Of a DNA stretch of 64,000 nt, positions 44,208 to 55,919 are shown piece after piece. The DNA is from Lamellibrachia columna (lineage: Eukaryota; Annelida; Polychaeta; Sabellida; Siboglinidae): assembly GCA_963662155.1 (NCBI GenBank), contig OY759266.1, forward strand, positions 6,161,026 to 6,225,025, read 5' to 3'. Both the position numbers and the translations under genes were made by a program. Each line of letters begins with the position of its first letter. Positions within the stretch are counted from its first letter, which is position 1. Under the pieces are notes generated by a model that saw nothing but the letters and a program-made list of their open reading frames with translations, did not search any database and was not told where the DNA came from.

Positions 44208-44498
44208 AGTATTATTAACTGTTTAAACTAGATGTGGAGGGAGTCATTTGGAGAGAACTCTAAGAAGGCATGGTACAAATAAATCTACACGGAAATGTCT
44301 TATATTTCTGGAACTGAACTTAAGCTACCAAAGGCATAATAACTAAGACAAATAAGTTATACGTTATGGTGGCAAATGCCAACTCTCATGCAATAGGTAT
44401 TAAAAGATCATGGGACGACAATTTAGATGCGGAATTGGCATTCGACAACATCCTATACCATATTTAGGAAGGACACTGGAGAAATATGGGGGAGTAGA
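44208..44498 (+). mobile_element. LINE ORF1/ORF2-junction fossil, unit 4
   Basis: Copy of the fossil in unit 1. Confidence 0.65.
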
Positions 44499-44623
44499 AT
44501 TTACTCCCGGGTCGCCGGTTATCCCATAATTTGTGGCATGTGAGCGGTTGCTCCCTCTCAACGGATTGCTCTGACATTTTAAAACAGATGGTTTCCCATC
44601 AAACCCCAAATTGTTAGCCCATC

Positions 44624-44649
44624 TGTGCGTGCGTGCGTGCGTGCGTTCG

Positions 44650-44681
<32 letters not shown>

Positions 44682-44683
44682 TA
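44624..44683 (+). repeat. (GTGC)n microsatellite, unit 4
   Basis: About 14 units with the GTTC variant near the left end. Confidence 0.95.
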
Positions 44684-45263
44684 TATATGTCCAAATTTCT
44701 TGAACCATTGGCACACAGTGTTCTAGAGTTGCCGGGATTGGACCAGTTCCTCGATCGGACCAGTGCTGTATATTCCACATTACTGTACACTGTGACATCA
44801 TCTACCGGTTATGTCATTCATCAATGGCATTTCGGATGATACGATCAGTTTCGATGAAACTGTGGTACTTTTAAAATATTATCCAATATCACCAAAAGTA
44901 GGTTTTCGGTGTTCCCGTCATAATAATCAGGCCGTGATCAGTACAACACATACTTACAGGCGAAAATATTGAGCCCAAAGTATGTGGCTATAACAAGAAT
45001 TGTAAATGTTTTGTGCTTGTGATGACAATGCATTATTTTTAACACGTGAAATTCCACAATTGGACCACTGCAGTTGCACCAATGACCCACATAAGGGTAT
45101 GCCATCAATAGATGTGTGTAATTATGCCAACACAGTTTATTAATTACCAGAAAGTAATGTTAGACAAGGGAGCAGTTATAATAATGCAAATAAAGGAAGT
45201 TGCTAAGTGGTCCAATGAATGGTCATATATAAACAGAAGAGAATTAAAATAGAATTGATCAGT

Positions 45264-45706
45264 GACGGACCTCCGTGTACAAAGGCTGGATGCCCATTGA
45301 GGATATGGCTGTGACGTTTCGTACATTTTGTTAAACCAACGAAGGAGGAGACTGTTGTGCTCATACTCGATAGCCTCGTAACCAACTCAAAGAATTTGGC
45401 TGCAACTGAGATGGCTCGGAAAGCTGGAGTGGGCAAGGTTTCACTTCCGCCACATACGACTCACCGACTCCACCCGGATGAGTCGTGGATGTGGCTTTTT
45501 TCGGACCGTTTGGAAAATACTATGATGATGCATTGAGGATGTGGATGAGAGAACATGTAGGCAGACCAGTGACAACTTGGCAAGTTGCCGAAATGTGGCG
45601 TACAAAAAGTGGCATCCGTCTAGAGTGTTGTTAGTGGCTTCAGGAAGGCAGGACTATTGTCATTGACCATAGACGTATTCCAAGACTCCGAATTCACTGC
45701 TGCTAC
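45264..45706 (+). pseudogene. pogo/Tigger transposase pseudogene, unit 4
   Basis: Copy of the unit 1 pseudogene with the same inactivating changes. Confidence 0.85.
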
Positions 45707-46207
45707 GGTAACTAATGTAGGCACTGAAGCTGCACAAGAGCACAACGCCACCTCTGACCCCAGCTGTTCCAGCTCCAGCACTGACAGCTGTTGCCATGGT
45801 GACTGCACAAGAACACAACCCTACGCCACCTCTAACCTCAATGTTGGTATATTGTTACAGCAATTCCATTTGTTTTCGCGTCTCTATTCAAGTTCATCGT
45901 TAGGGGTCCTATTCCCTGCAATTCTCCCCTAGAAGCTGTCCATGTTGTAGAGCAGACTGAGCGTGTATCTGGCTCTTTTCTTACCTCTCAGAATTGCATA
46001 CACATACTCATGCGAATGTCGCTATAATCGTCAGTCAATGTTCAATGATTTCTACGATACTAATACTTAGAATCTGAGCCCAAATGTGATATTTCACTGA
46101 TTTCATTTCCTTTGGGGCAACATTTTCCTTCTGTCCCACGAATCCAACACGTAAGCCTGATAAAATATCAATATAGATAATCAGTATCAAGTTCCACGTG
46201 ACCCTGC

Positions 46208-46287
<80 letters not shown>
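46208..46287. repeat. (TA)n microsatellite, unit 4
   Basis: About 39 TA units. Confidence 0.95.
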
Positions 46288-46290
<3 letters not shown>

Positions 46291-46498
46291 GAATATACAA
46301 TGAACAAACAATTATGAAGTAAGTGATGTTTGTACCAAACTAAAAAGTTGTGGTAAATGAAACATTAGCCTCACGAATCCATTAAGAACACCTATCATGA
46401 CAATTTTTTTGTGATTAGTGGCATATACTTTATTATGAATAAGTACTTCGGGTAAGGACTGGGGTATATTTATAATTAACTTAAATACCAAGTGGGAC

Positions 46499-46804
46499 TT
46501 ATATAATAAGAAACCACATTGTTGCAACGACATATTCGTTTCTATCGAAGGTCATACCACCAGAAGCAGATACACTACAAATCGGATGCACCCAGTAGCC
46601 ATTTTCGTAATAAAACCATGGGAATGAGTTTGAATTGATGTATCCTACTTCTACTTGGAAAGTAAGCATCGGATAGGCAAAACCGCCAGTAAAACGTTCA
46701 GATTTGATGTTGAGGAACGGTATATGACCTTCACCAGAAGAAACATTGCTGGACAGCAGGACTTTAAAATGTACTTTCCCATGAAAAGTTGCTTGCCCAA
46801 ACAC
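46499..46804 (-). other. Unidentified open frame in lectin intron, unit 4
   Basis: Same frame as in unit 1. Confidence 0.35.
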
Positions 46805-47404
46805 ATTTTTTTACTTTTGTTAAAACATAAAACATGACAAATATCATTATCAAAATATCATGTTTAATTTGGCTTAATTTCCTGTTTGCATGTCAGTGAA
46901 TATATAACTTTACTTTACTTTATATATCTCCTCCAAACCCTCCAAATAATATCGGTATCACTAGCTGAGCCACTGTAGATCGATTCAAGGTGTTGAAACG
47001 TCCTCATCCTAAGGTTGTTCTGTCACCCTATCAACCGCCTTTGAAGTTGTAGCAACAAGACAATAGTCTAGGGCACCTGGTCCTCCATCGGGTCTGGCCA
47101 GCTTTTGTGTTTTCTTGATATGTCTGCATTCATGTTTGCTACTTTTCACTAGACATTATATGGCTAAACAAATTGCCACTCCCACTATATCCTATATTTA
47201 CCCGTACAACCCAATGGTCGCAATATATGTTTGTACTGTTTTATTTTATTTGTTGGTTTTCGAAATGATGTCATCTATTGAATTTCCAGTCGGTAAGCCA
47301 TTAGCTGTGTGTGTGCGTGCGTGCGTTCGTGGCAAATTGTTGGATTTTTGATAAGGTAATGATTTATGTATCCACTGAAGCTTGTGTTCTCTCTTCTCTG
47401 ACAG

Positions 47405-47608
47405 AGAACAGACTGAAGAATTTCGTGATCGAAGTACAGCAACATGAAAATATTGTTCATACATGTGCCAGTAATGAAGCAGCGTTAAAGAAAGGCGAAA
47501 CAAAGAGCTTCTTGTGCAAACAAGGCTCCATTGGCAATATCGTCAGGATCAAATTGACAGGAACTGGAATACTTTCGCTATGTGAAGTCGAAGTATTTGG
47601 AACCCCCG
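47405..47608 (+). CDS. F-type lectin exon 2, unit 4
   Basis: Same translation as units 1 and 2. The donor is CCCCCG|GTAAGG rather than GTAAGT. Confidence 0.88.
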
Positions 47609-48029
47609 GTAAGGCAGAACATAACAGATATATTAATATTGTTAACTGCACAGGATGGTGTTTTTTTTCGGGGACCGCTGACACTGAAGTTGATGTTTGC
47701 TTTAAAACATTAACGACTGATTACCTAGACAAATTTGTGCGACATAAATGTTTGTATAATATCGTATTTTAAAGGCGTTTGGTACTTTTTAATTAAGCAT
47801 TTGTTTTAATTGTTCGGATAATATAAACTAACCTGGTCAAGATGTACCGAATTCGTTATGTATCTGCAAGCCGTCTCGTGGCATTGTCGTCTTAACTGTC
47901 AGTTTTGTTTGAAGTACATTCACGTTGGTAACATTTACATGATTTTTTTTTAACATTAATTTATCGTCTTCTGTGAGAATGACTGTGAGTGATTCGAGAA
48001 AATATATTAAATATAAATTACTCTGTTAT

Positions 48030-48235
48030 GGTAACTTTAACCACTTTTAACTGGGTAGTATATTGCGGTATTACTTCGCTGCACATCTACAACGCTATTT
48101 TCAGTGGTAACCAGACTCGACCAGTCTCGCATAACTCGACGGTTCTCGCAGAACTCGACAGGTTTTGCCGTTTCATCACCATTTTGTCCGCTATGACGCC
48201 TCATAGGTGGCCCATGCCGTATGTACCCGAGTAAG
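48030..48235 (+). repeat. Dispersed repeat, inverted copy at 63.64-63.86 kb
   Basis: The block from GGTAACTTTAACCACTTTTA through ATTACTTCGCTGCACATC to GTCCGCTATGACGCCTCATA occurs in reverse complement at 63645-63865. It contains degenerate direct repeats around CTCGACGGTTCTCGCAGAA. Confidence 0.75.
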
Positions 48236-48908
48236 CGTAGCTGTTACTATAACATAATCGTCGTTGAATGAATAAAACGAAACCATAATAAGACTGTCTT
48301 CATTGTTGCCAAATGAAACAGTTTAATAATAAGTACCTTCATTCAGTACAAATACCGCTTGGAGTATTGACACGAATGGATCACGCAGAGTTACACGTGT
48401 TCCTCTGTTTATATTAGCGTATTTTCCACGTCGCGAAAACACGTGACCGCCAAGTTCACGGGTTGAAGGCTAAATGTCGGCCCAGCTATCGAGTATGACA
48501 TGTTATATGCTTTCGACGATTTCAATAAAAGTACGCATTTTTATTAACCCGACTGCGAGTATTATTTAAATTAGTCACACACTACACATTTCGACATAAA
48601 AGAACTGGATTTGCGATGGGCTGAAGCTTTGATTAAGCAGCTTTAACTTGTATTTTAATACCAATTCGCTATAAATGTTGACTTTTCGTTAACATACATT
48701 TATATTTAAGAATTTGATTAATTAAAACGACGGTAGGTAAAGCCATTAAATTGTATTTAATAATTACACTTTCTTGGGCGTTGTGAATATATAATAATTA
48801 TTATAATTAAGATACAGAATAACCTACAGCCATCATGTTAATTTACATGGTTCTCTCCACTCAAAACGTTTTAATTTGAACACAGTAATTTAACACTGAT
48901 TAACATTG
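48236..48908. other. No recognised gene
   Basis: AT-rich interval; nothing recognised. Confidence 0.4.
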
Positions 48909-48995
48909 AAGTGCTTAGTCTCAGGCTTTGGTTGACAACATTAATAAACATTGTGGCTTATTGAATGCCACACAAAGCTATATTTGTTTTGAAGT
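48909..48995 (+). repeat. Dispersed repeat, copy of 25.45 kb
   Basis: GAAGTGCTTAGTCTCAGGCT to TTTGTTTTGAAG matches 25447-25545. Confidence 0.7.
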
Positions 48996-49222
48996 GCCTG
49001 TAATCTGTGACTTCCTGGATGGTGCAGTATTCCCGGGCAACGAATGAGCTGCACGAATGGACCTATTTGTGTGATGGAGGGGGGAGGCGTCATTACGGAA
49101 ATTGTTTTGGCGAAGTAGGGAGCCCTGATCGTGAAGTTCCCGGGCTGTGTACAATACAGTATGACTTGCTGTCCCGGTGGCCATTAAGATGGCTATTATC
49201 CATCAGCTTACATTCCCTCCAG
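48996..49222 (+). other. Presumed intron before lectin exon
   Basis: GC-richer than its surroundings. No lectin first half is present. It ends in an acceptor CATTCCCTCCAG. Confidence 0.4.
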
Positions 49223-49450
49223 GCAATGTTTTTTCTGGTCCCACAGCGAAACCAACTTCTGGTTGGCCTATGCGCATCGAAGCGTTGGACGCATCTGCTA
49301 TACACACATGTGCGGTTGTGAAAAACGACTGGGGCAGAGGAACGAAGCAGTTTCCGTGTATGCCAGGCACCAAAGGCAGCAAAGTCAAGATCACGCTCAC
49401 AGGAAAGGCCCAGCTTCATATGTGTGAAGTACAGGTGTTTGGAACACAAG
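49223..49450 (+). CDS. F-type lectin domain, second-half exon (orphan)
   Basis: After CATTCCCTCCAG (a second possible acceptor, GGTCCCACAG, lies 24 bp further in the same phase) the frame encodes SGWPMRIEALDASAIHTCAV, GTKQFPCMPG, GSKVKITLTGKAQLHMCEVQ and VFGTQG, then the donor CAAG|GTTAGT. This is the C-terminal half of an F-type lectin domain with both conserved cysteines and the MCEVQVFG end strand; phase 1 both sides. The Arg that would complete the fucose motif has no clear equivalent (PMRIEA has one Arg nearby). No first half was found between unit 4 and this exon, so it would have to pair with a distant first half, or it is a remnant of a partly lost domain. Confidence 0.72.
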
Positions 49451-50321
49451 GTTAGTGACATTTGATCAATTGATTATCCTAAAAAAAAATATCAGACAGT
49501 ACTCTTGCATGGCACAGTTAGAGATTGCTTTTATTAAAACAATATTCATGTAATAGCGAATAATTGACGAAATACAACATAGTATTGATATTTTCCGCAG
49601 TGAAAAGATTATTTGTACTGCTTGTATGGAACGATGCAACTATGTTTACATTGCATCACACCAGTAACGTTATCGATGATGCGCGTTACGGTACTACAAT
49701 ATCTGCTGCATTGTGCGGGTTTCCAAGCAATAGTACATTTCCTACAGTGTGCAACCGTTTAACTTGTCATAGGCTTTCCTCTTTGTACATCACCGAGAAG
49801 TTGGTGTTGCGGAAATTTCTGCGTGGGATGCCAGACAGACCTACTTCCTTCCTGAAGTAGATTTTGTTCAAAAGCTTCATGATCAAGATTAGACAAAGTG
49901 CGCACTGCCATGCCTTGTTTCCTGAAACTTGTGGCAAATTCAGTTGACTGGCAAATTCAGAGCGTGAGAAATAGGTCAAGCCAATATAATTTTCTTGGAA
50001 GCCGGCGCCCGCCCGCCAGTAATTACAGTGTACCCATTCAGCCACTTATAAATTATTTAGTAGCAGGGTGAAATATTTTTTATTTTTTGCTTTCTGTTTT
50101 CATACTCATTTGCAAAATCATCAACGCTTGACAGGGTTCTACGTAAAACGTGATGTAAACAAAACTGTTCAACACATTTGATTTGTGTTTGCTTTATTGT
50201 ATACCTTATATCACTTACATTATTTTGTTTGAATCCTAATGTATGTATCTGATCCATGTATCTGAACTGTGTCCAACCTAATGGTGGATGATACAGGAAA
50301 TATATATAAAATAAATATGTG
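49451..50321. other. No recognised gene
   Basis: Open frames of about 90 codons overlap at 49564-50045 on both strands without recognisable motifs. Confidence 0.35.
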
Positions 50322-50366
50322 TGTGCGTGCGTGCGTGCGTGCGTGCGTCCTTGCTTGCGTGCGTGT
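50322..50366 (+). repeat. (GTGC)n microsatellite, short and imperfect
   Basis: About 10 units with CTTGCTTGC interruptions. Confidence 0.85.
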
Positions 50367-50529
50367 GCAATGATGTAGACATTGATAACATTAAATGGGC
50401 ATGTAGCGTGTGAGAAATTTCAAAATTTAATGTTCTGTAGTAAACCAGTATTTTGTGGTATATATGAAACTTGTGTGTTTGAAAATCATGATTTTGCACT
50501 GATTGACTCGGCCACATTTACACCTCAGA

Positions 50530-52664
50530 AGCTCGCAGGGAGCACCTGAGACCTCAATTTCCAAAAACATTTTCCCGCGTAGAGGGGGGTTGCAACCCCT
50601 CTATGGACTCCCCCAGCCGCTACTACGCGCCTTAGGTGTGGTTTTGCAACACAAATATGCCTGATGAAACAGACGTAATTTAACACCAAAGGAACAGTTG
50701 TGAAATTTCCGGATAATGCTATTAGACCTGGCCTGTCTTAACATATCTTCATAGTCCTTCAAGTCGTTGCAGATCACTACCCCTACATATTTTGTCTTTT
50801 CAACAAATACAAGTTTGTTATTGTTCATATAAATATCTGGACAATTCAGATGAAAGCCAAGTGGTTTGATAACCATACATATCGACTTTATATAAGATTA
50901 TATTTAATATCATTTTCAAAACCAAACTTTGCACAAATATTCAGCAAAGCCTGAAGACCACTGGGAATAGGCGCAATAACACATAAATCATCTGCATAAA
51001 ACATATGGTTAGTACAGCAGTTGTGTATGTGACAACCTATACCTGCACTATTTAACATATTGCTTAAATCATCAACGTATAGAGTAAATAAGTAGGGAGA
51101 TAATATCCCACCTTGTGGAACACCGTTTGATACATTAAAGAAGTCAGAGGTCTTGGAACCCCACTTAATACAAAACATTTGGGTTCTGTACCAGTATAAC
51201 AATATTCGTATGAGTAGGACAGGCACACCTCGATTAGGAAATGTTAAGCTAATGAGTGTCCGATGGTTAACTCTATCAAATGCTTTAGATGCATCTAAAA
51301 AGCATGTATACACAGGACTGTTGTAGTTTTTATAATATTGAAAAAAAAAATTTAATATACAATGATCAGCAGAATGGCCCTTCTTGAATCCAAACTGATT
51401 GTCAGTTGTATCCAGCTGAGATTCCATACGTTCAAGCAATATAATTTCAAAGATCTTAGAAGCAAAGTGGGCAGTTCCACGTTCAGGTAAACCAACATGT
51501 CATTTTTAGAAACTGGTTCAAATGGGGAAAATGTATCATTTGAAAGGAAATATACTATAGTTTCAGATGTCACATTAATCCATTTTCAACAGTTGTTATG
51601 TAATCATTCATAATGCAACTAATGACATGACAGTGATAACGAAAATGTTTTATGAAAACTTCCATTAACATTTTTTTTTACTATATCTACTTTAATTTAT
51701 AAGTAGGCTTATTAATTTTTATGGAGTTTAATCCCAGACATATACTTAGTTAATTTACATGATATAAAAATGTTAGGTATATTTTAAACTGACTTTTAAT
51801 TACATTTGTGATGAATATGTTACTCATGTACGTTCAACACCAAAAGTGACATTTTAAACCTCCACTGATGTTGGATGGTTGCAAGATTTTACAAACTCAG
51901 ATATAATGTTAATTTTATTTGTTTGAACAAACAAATTAAATTTTTTTATTGATTATGCAATAATTAACCAGGAGTTGTGGTGTCAGACGTACGTCTCTGA
52001 CATTATTTACTGTAATCTAGTGGACAGTGGCCATCTTTCTTGTCATGTGTGGATTGTCAAATTATGCCCAAGTCACACTTTATACTGCCTGTGCAGGGAC
52101 ACATAGTTGAATCACTGTGCCATTGTCTCGGATGAATTACAGCACACCTAGCTTAATGTGTTCCTGGATACACACTTCATGTATTTGAAGGCTAAGTAAG
52201 TATCCAAATTTATATCAAGATCATGATTTCAGTATTCTGAGATGGAGTTCTTAAACAGAGATTTCTATTCTTAAATCTCCACTTGTTTTAAGGAGAGAAT
52301 GTCATCGAAATCCAGGAGTGAATGATTGTCTCCCAGTAGCCAATACTCACCAGTTGCACTGCATATAAGCAAGAGGCAATAAGCATTTGCTGATACATCT
52401 GATTCATGGGACTTAACAGAAGTAACAATCAGTGACAACTCTTTGGATGACAGTACTGATACCATTACTTCAGAAACTGTTGATGCACGACAGAAGCTTC
52501 GAAGGTTTTATGAATTGACCGAAATAAAGAAATATCTTCACTGGAGAGCCAGAGCTCTTGTAAAATATGATATCATATTGTTCACAAAGAAGTAAAATAT
52601 CGTATACAGATGTTTTAAAACCATGGCAATTAAAAGTTATAATTTTCAACCTGTTACTGATCAT
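50530..52664 (-). pseudogene. I/Nimb-like LINE ORF2 (EN remnant and reverse transcriptase)
   Basis: Read on the minus strand, 52660-52470 begins KIITFNCHGFKTSVYDILLL, the usual N-terminus of the AP-like endonuclease. The core endonuclease is mostly lost in 51.6-52.3 kb. The reverse transcriptase is well preserved at 51480-50890: QFGFKKGHSADHCIL, YTCFLDASKAFDRVNH (motif A intact), VSNGVPQGGILSPYLF (motif B), a CHIHNCCTNHMFYADDLCV block with the catalytic YADD, and LLNICAKFG. The thumb region continues in another frame at 50876-50640 (LNCPDIYMNNNKLVFVEKTK, YVGVVICNDLKDYEDM, FHQAYLCC). The GVPQGGILSP and MFYADD style suits the I/Nimb group of non-LTR elements, but the clade call is tentative. 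The 3' end near 50535-50630 has a small GGGGGTTGCAACCCC palindrome. Confidence 0.75.
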
Positions 52665-52839
52665 TTGATTGGATATTAATTAAAAACAAAGCAATCATGG
52701 TTTTCATTCTGAGTCTTCAAATGTCCACTTACTCAAAGTAACCACGTACCATGACACCAGAGGGTCACACCCTTGGGTCAAGTAAAAGGTGATGATCACG
52801 TGATGGAAGTCTAACGCAGAAGGACGTGTAAGTGTCAGA

Positions 52840-53639
52840 TTAAGTTCTGGGTGGTTCGCATTACAATATACCAGTCTTTAGATTCACGTGTGTCAACAGA
52901 TCTTTTGGTTTCGTAGATCTTGCGAGCCGGGTGATAAAAACACCCGCTTGTTTCCTGGCTTTGGGTATTGTTGCACGTCTGGTCAGATTTGCCGAGCGGA
53001 GCTTGGACACTTTGCCATTCCCGCATATCATGGCAGAGTCAGATTGGGTAGTGGTCAGCAATGCAGAACGACACGCTTGTTGTTTGTTAGTCTGCCTCCT
53101 TTAGGTGTCGCGCCTGGCTTGAGTAGTGGCAGACGTCTGAAGGCGTCCTTATGCTGGCGTGGTTTAGGCGGCAGTTTTTCCTGTTCGTGCAAGGAGGATC
53201 AAGGAGTATTGACAGATGGACTCCGTGTCCTTCATGAATGAAGAGACGTCAAAACGGTTCATTGACAGTGGTGGAAGGCAGCATAGTTCCTTGGCGATGT
53301 AGCAGGGCACAGACTTGGGCGGCTTCTCAAGGAAAGTGTTTAAGATGTCTTGGATGTTATTAAGTTTTTTGTGTGCTTGCCCTTTTATTTCATAAGCCGC
53401 GGAGCGTCTCCGTTGGAGGATGCAGTTAGGAATAAAATATTCATAGCAGTTGCAATATCGTCATGGGAATAAAAGTCGACAGTTAGCTTGAAGATCACAT
53501 TGTACGGAAGTGAATTAATTTTGTCGCATACAAATGTGAGAAGTTCATTCACAACGATTTTGTCTGCGTCAGTACTATAAATGTTCGAAGTGTCAGTAGA
53601 CGGTGAAGATTGGGACGGTTCGTCCGACGGTGTTGTCAT
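52840..53639 (-). pseudogene. ORF1 of the same LINE
   Basis: On the minus strand an ATG at 53637-53639 opens MTTPSDEPSQ, then VVNELLTFVCDKINSLPYN, LTVDFYSHDDIATAMNILF and APRLMK. After a frame change come NNIQDILNTFLEKPPKSV, AKELCCLPPLSMNRFDVSS and, after more changes, a basic part with KARKQAGVFITRLARSTKPK and HVNLKTGIL. The last block fits an RRM-like start. This domain order is found in ORF1-type proteins of invertebrate non-LTR elements and agrees with ORF2 directly downstream on the same strand. Stops near 53385 and in 53060-53170 break it. Confidence 0.65.
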
Positions 53640-53955
53640 CGTTAGTAAGCGTTGCAATAAGTTGACGGGTGTTGTTTACATTGGCGATAGTTGGTGCACT
53701 TGCCGATCAACGTAGAGGCGTGAATGAAAGCTCACTTCCACTACGGTCAATCGAGTACAAACTCCTATAAAATGAAGGCGCACTATTGCACTACACCTTT
53801 ATAAAACACGATGGCTGCAGTGCAAGTGTAAAAGTTCCTCATACGATAAATTCTCGTCTAGAAACGGAGCCAGCAAAAACGTAGATGTATAGCGATCACT
53901 TTTCCACTTATCAGTCAGATAACGTGTGCTTATATTAAGTAATTAATCACATTAT
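53640..53955. other. Possible LINE 5' UTR; nothing else recognised
   Basis: Upstream of ORF1 on the minus strand; contains CpGs. Confidence 0.35.
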
Positions 53956-54183
53956 TCAATCTTTGGTGGCCATTTGCAAGAAATCATGTTTTGGCAACAA
54001 ATAATTTAACACTTTGGGAGTGAACATTATATGCTCATCTGGTTTGGACAGTTGCTGAAAAAAATTCATTGCATTAGCTACGCAGCTTAAAAATAAATCC
54101 TGTTCATGTTGAGTATCTCCCCTTGACAGGCCACAGTGTATTAAATGTCCCATCCATGCAATGTCTTGTGACCCCTTCTCCAC
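53956..54183 (-). other. Unidentified open frame
   Basis: A 75-codon minus-strand frame with protein-like composition (EKGSQDIAWMGHLIHCGLSR, ANAMNFFQQLSKPDE, HIMFTPKVLNYLLPKHDFLQ). No family is recognised. It could be an exon, because its start lies within an open stretch without a clear initiation site. Confidence 0.25.
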
Positions 54184-54912
54184 TGTTAGGTAATTAAATA
54201 GTTTTCCTTATTCTATGTTGAAGCGAAACAAAAGTCATTGTGTTTGGGCTATGCACCCGAAAGATAACTAATCATGTGTAACTAAAATCAAGAATATTAC
54301 GTCAGTGTTTTATACAGAATATGTTCTAAAACTTGGAGATTCCGTTCATTTCTCCGGATGACTGAGAGCTGACATGTTAACCAGCGCTACCGATAAGCAT
54401 ATGCGCATTTCTATGAAATCAATTACTTGTGACGTAGCCGACATACTCACATACACAGAATCAACGCAGGCTCAAACAAACGTTCTGTGTTGACAGAAAG
54501 AAGAGTTTCTGACTTTCTGAAATTAAGATGTGTGTTCAACAATGTGTTTCTAGTAAACCACTGTCGTGATGTTCTAGATTATAGTTGCAAATGGTTGTGT
54601 TTTAGTAGCTCTTATAGGTGCATGGGACTAGTGACTAATAACTTTTGTTTCCCTTTAAAATTGCCGCTATTGACAAGAGCAATGACACATATGGGAGTAT
54701 CAACAATAACAATTACGCAACTGCGCAATTACAGTTTTAAGGTATATGGACTGGGGTGATATTTTTCAAGGATTACATTGGAAAAAGACTACCTTAGCAC
54801 CATGTTATTCTGTTGTGCCATGGCACACTTGTCATTTCTATGTAGTGTTGTAAATACGATACTTATAAAGCCAATGTAGAAGCAACCCGCATAACCTCTT
54901 TCCACAATTTAG
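54184..54912 (+). other. No recognised gene; intron before lectin exon
   Basis: No lectin first half found. Ends at the acceptor CTTTCCACAATTTAG. Confidence 0.4.
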
Positions 54913-55119
54913 TGCAAGAACCACGTGTCATCATAGACGTATCAGCATCAGCAAACGGAGCATCCCAAAGATGCGCCGCCATACAAGATGGTTTTCTGTT
55001 GGAGAATACACAGCACATCACGTGTCCAGCTGGTATGAAGGGCAGATTTGTCAAAATCACAGTTCTGGGGCAGAACCAGTCCCTATCTCTGTGCGAAGTA
55101 CAAGTCTATGGCATCGCAG
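54913..55119 (+). CDS. F-type lectin domain, second-half exon (orphan)
   Basis: Bounded by CCACAATTTAG and ATCGCAG|GTAGGA, phase 1 both sides. It encodes QEPRVIIDVSASANGAS, QRCAAIQDGFLL, HITCPAGMKGRFVKITVLGQ and LSLCEVQVYGIAG, a clear F-type lectin C-terminal half with the conserved Cys pair and end strand. The fucose-motif Arg may be the R of EPRVI, at a position comparable to ENRLK, but without the matching first half the motif cannot be judged. No NLA...VDL first half is seen between 49.5 and 54.9 kb. Confidence 0.75.
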
Positions 55120-55359
55120 GTAGGAAAATCACATGTTGTATATGCACAGCTCAGATCATTTGGTACACGAAGACCCTAACAACTAAAAGCTGTAGTTTTC
55201 ACTTTTGAAAAGCATGAATAGTTTGAAATGTATCCTATATTTAAAAAAGTAAATACAGAGCAAGAATGCCTGTGTTTTGACTTTGAGCATCCAGTAATGT
55301 TTCGAAGCAGTTTACTCAGATATGTAAATGTGTACTTGGCTACAGACAGAGATGGATAT

Positions 55360-55505
55360 CTGCACGAATAGTCTTCGCACAATAATTGCAGCATACCTGA
55401 ATGCTTGCCAGAGAAAATTTCGTTAAAATGAACAGGTCTGCTAGGGGGTGAAGTGTAAAGCGGAACAGTCGCAAGCACTGGATACCACGCTATATAAGAA
55501 CAGAC
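55360..55505 (+). mobile_element. SINE 3'-half fragment
   Basis: GCAGCATACCTGAATGCTTG, GAACAGGTCTGCTAGGGGGT and CACGCTATATAAGAA match the body and tail of the SINE family of the array and of 19.4 kb. The head is missing. Confidence 0.6.
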
Positions 55506-55592
55506 CCAAGGACTGGATACCGCGCTATATAAGAACAATCCCAAAGACTGGATACCGCGCTATATACGAACAATCCCAAGGACTATATAAGA
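55472..55592 (+). repeat. 34-bp minisatellite grown from a SINE tail
   Basis: The SINE end CCAAGGACTGGATACCGCGC plus TATATAAGAACAAT is repeated about three and a half times in tandem, with the last copy shortened. Confidence 0.85.
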
Positions 55593-55604
55593 ATGTACCT
55601 TTAA

Positions 55605-55915
55605 CTTTTCACTATCGCAGTATAAAACACTTTTAAAAACACATCTTTAGAGTAGTTTTGATTGATATGCTAATGTGAAAAAATGTGTATGCATTTATTA
55701 TTATTTTATTATTACAAATATACATTTAATTTTTTATTATTTATGGTAGGACTATTTTGACTGTGTTTTAGAATATTTATTATTGGTATTGTTTTTAATA
55801 CAATTAATAATAAAATTGATATATTCTTTATAGTAATTAATGTATTTATTTATTTTTAGAGCCTGGGAGCAATCTTGATTGATTGCGCGCTATATAAATA
55901 TTGTTATTATTATTA
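55605..55915 (+). mobile_element. 3' tail of a LINE, second copy
   Basis: Related to 4845-5185, from CAGTATAAAACACTTTTAAA to GCGCTATATAAATATTG followed by (TTA)n. Only the RT C-terminus/3' UTR is present. Confidence 0.6.
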
Positions 55916-55919
55916 AATA

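Larger units (their letters stand above)
42741..47830 (+). repeat. Lectin array unit 4 (last long copy)
   Basis: Same parts as units 1 and 2. After exon 2 it departs from units 1-3 and resembles unit 5 (TAAGGCAGAACAT, TTAACGACTGATTACCTAGA). It ends near 47830 without the terminal piece that joins units 1-3 to their neighbours. Confidence 0.92.

Noticed and set aside
49564..50045. Possible transposase fragment
   Set aside because: Some protein-like runs, but no diagnostic residues on either strand.
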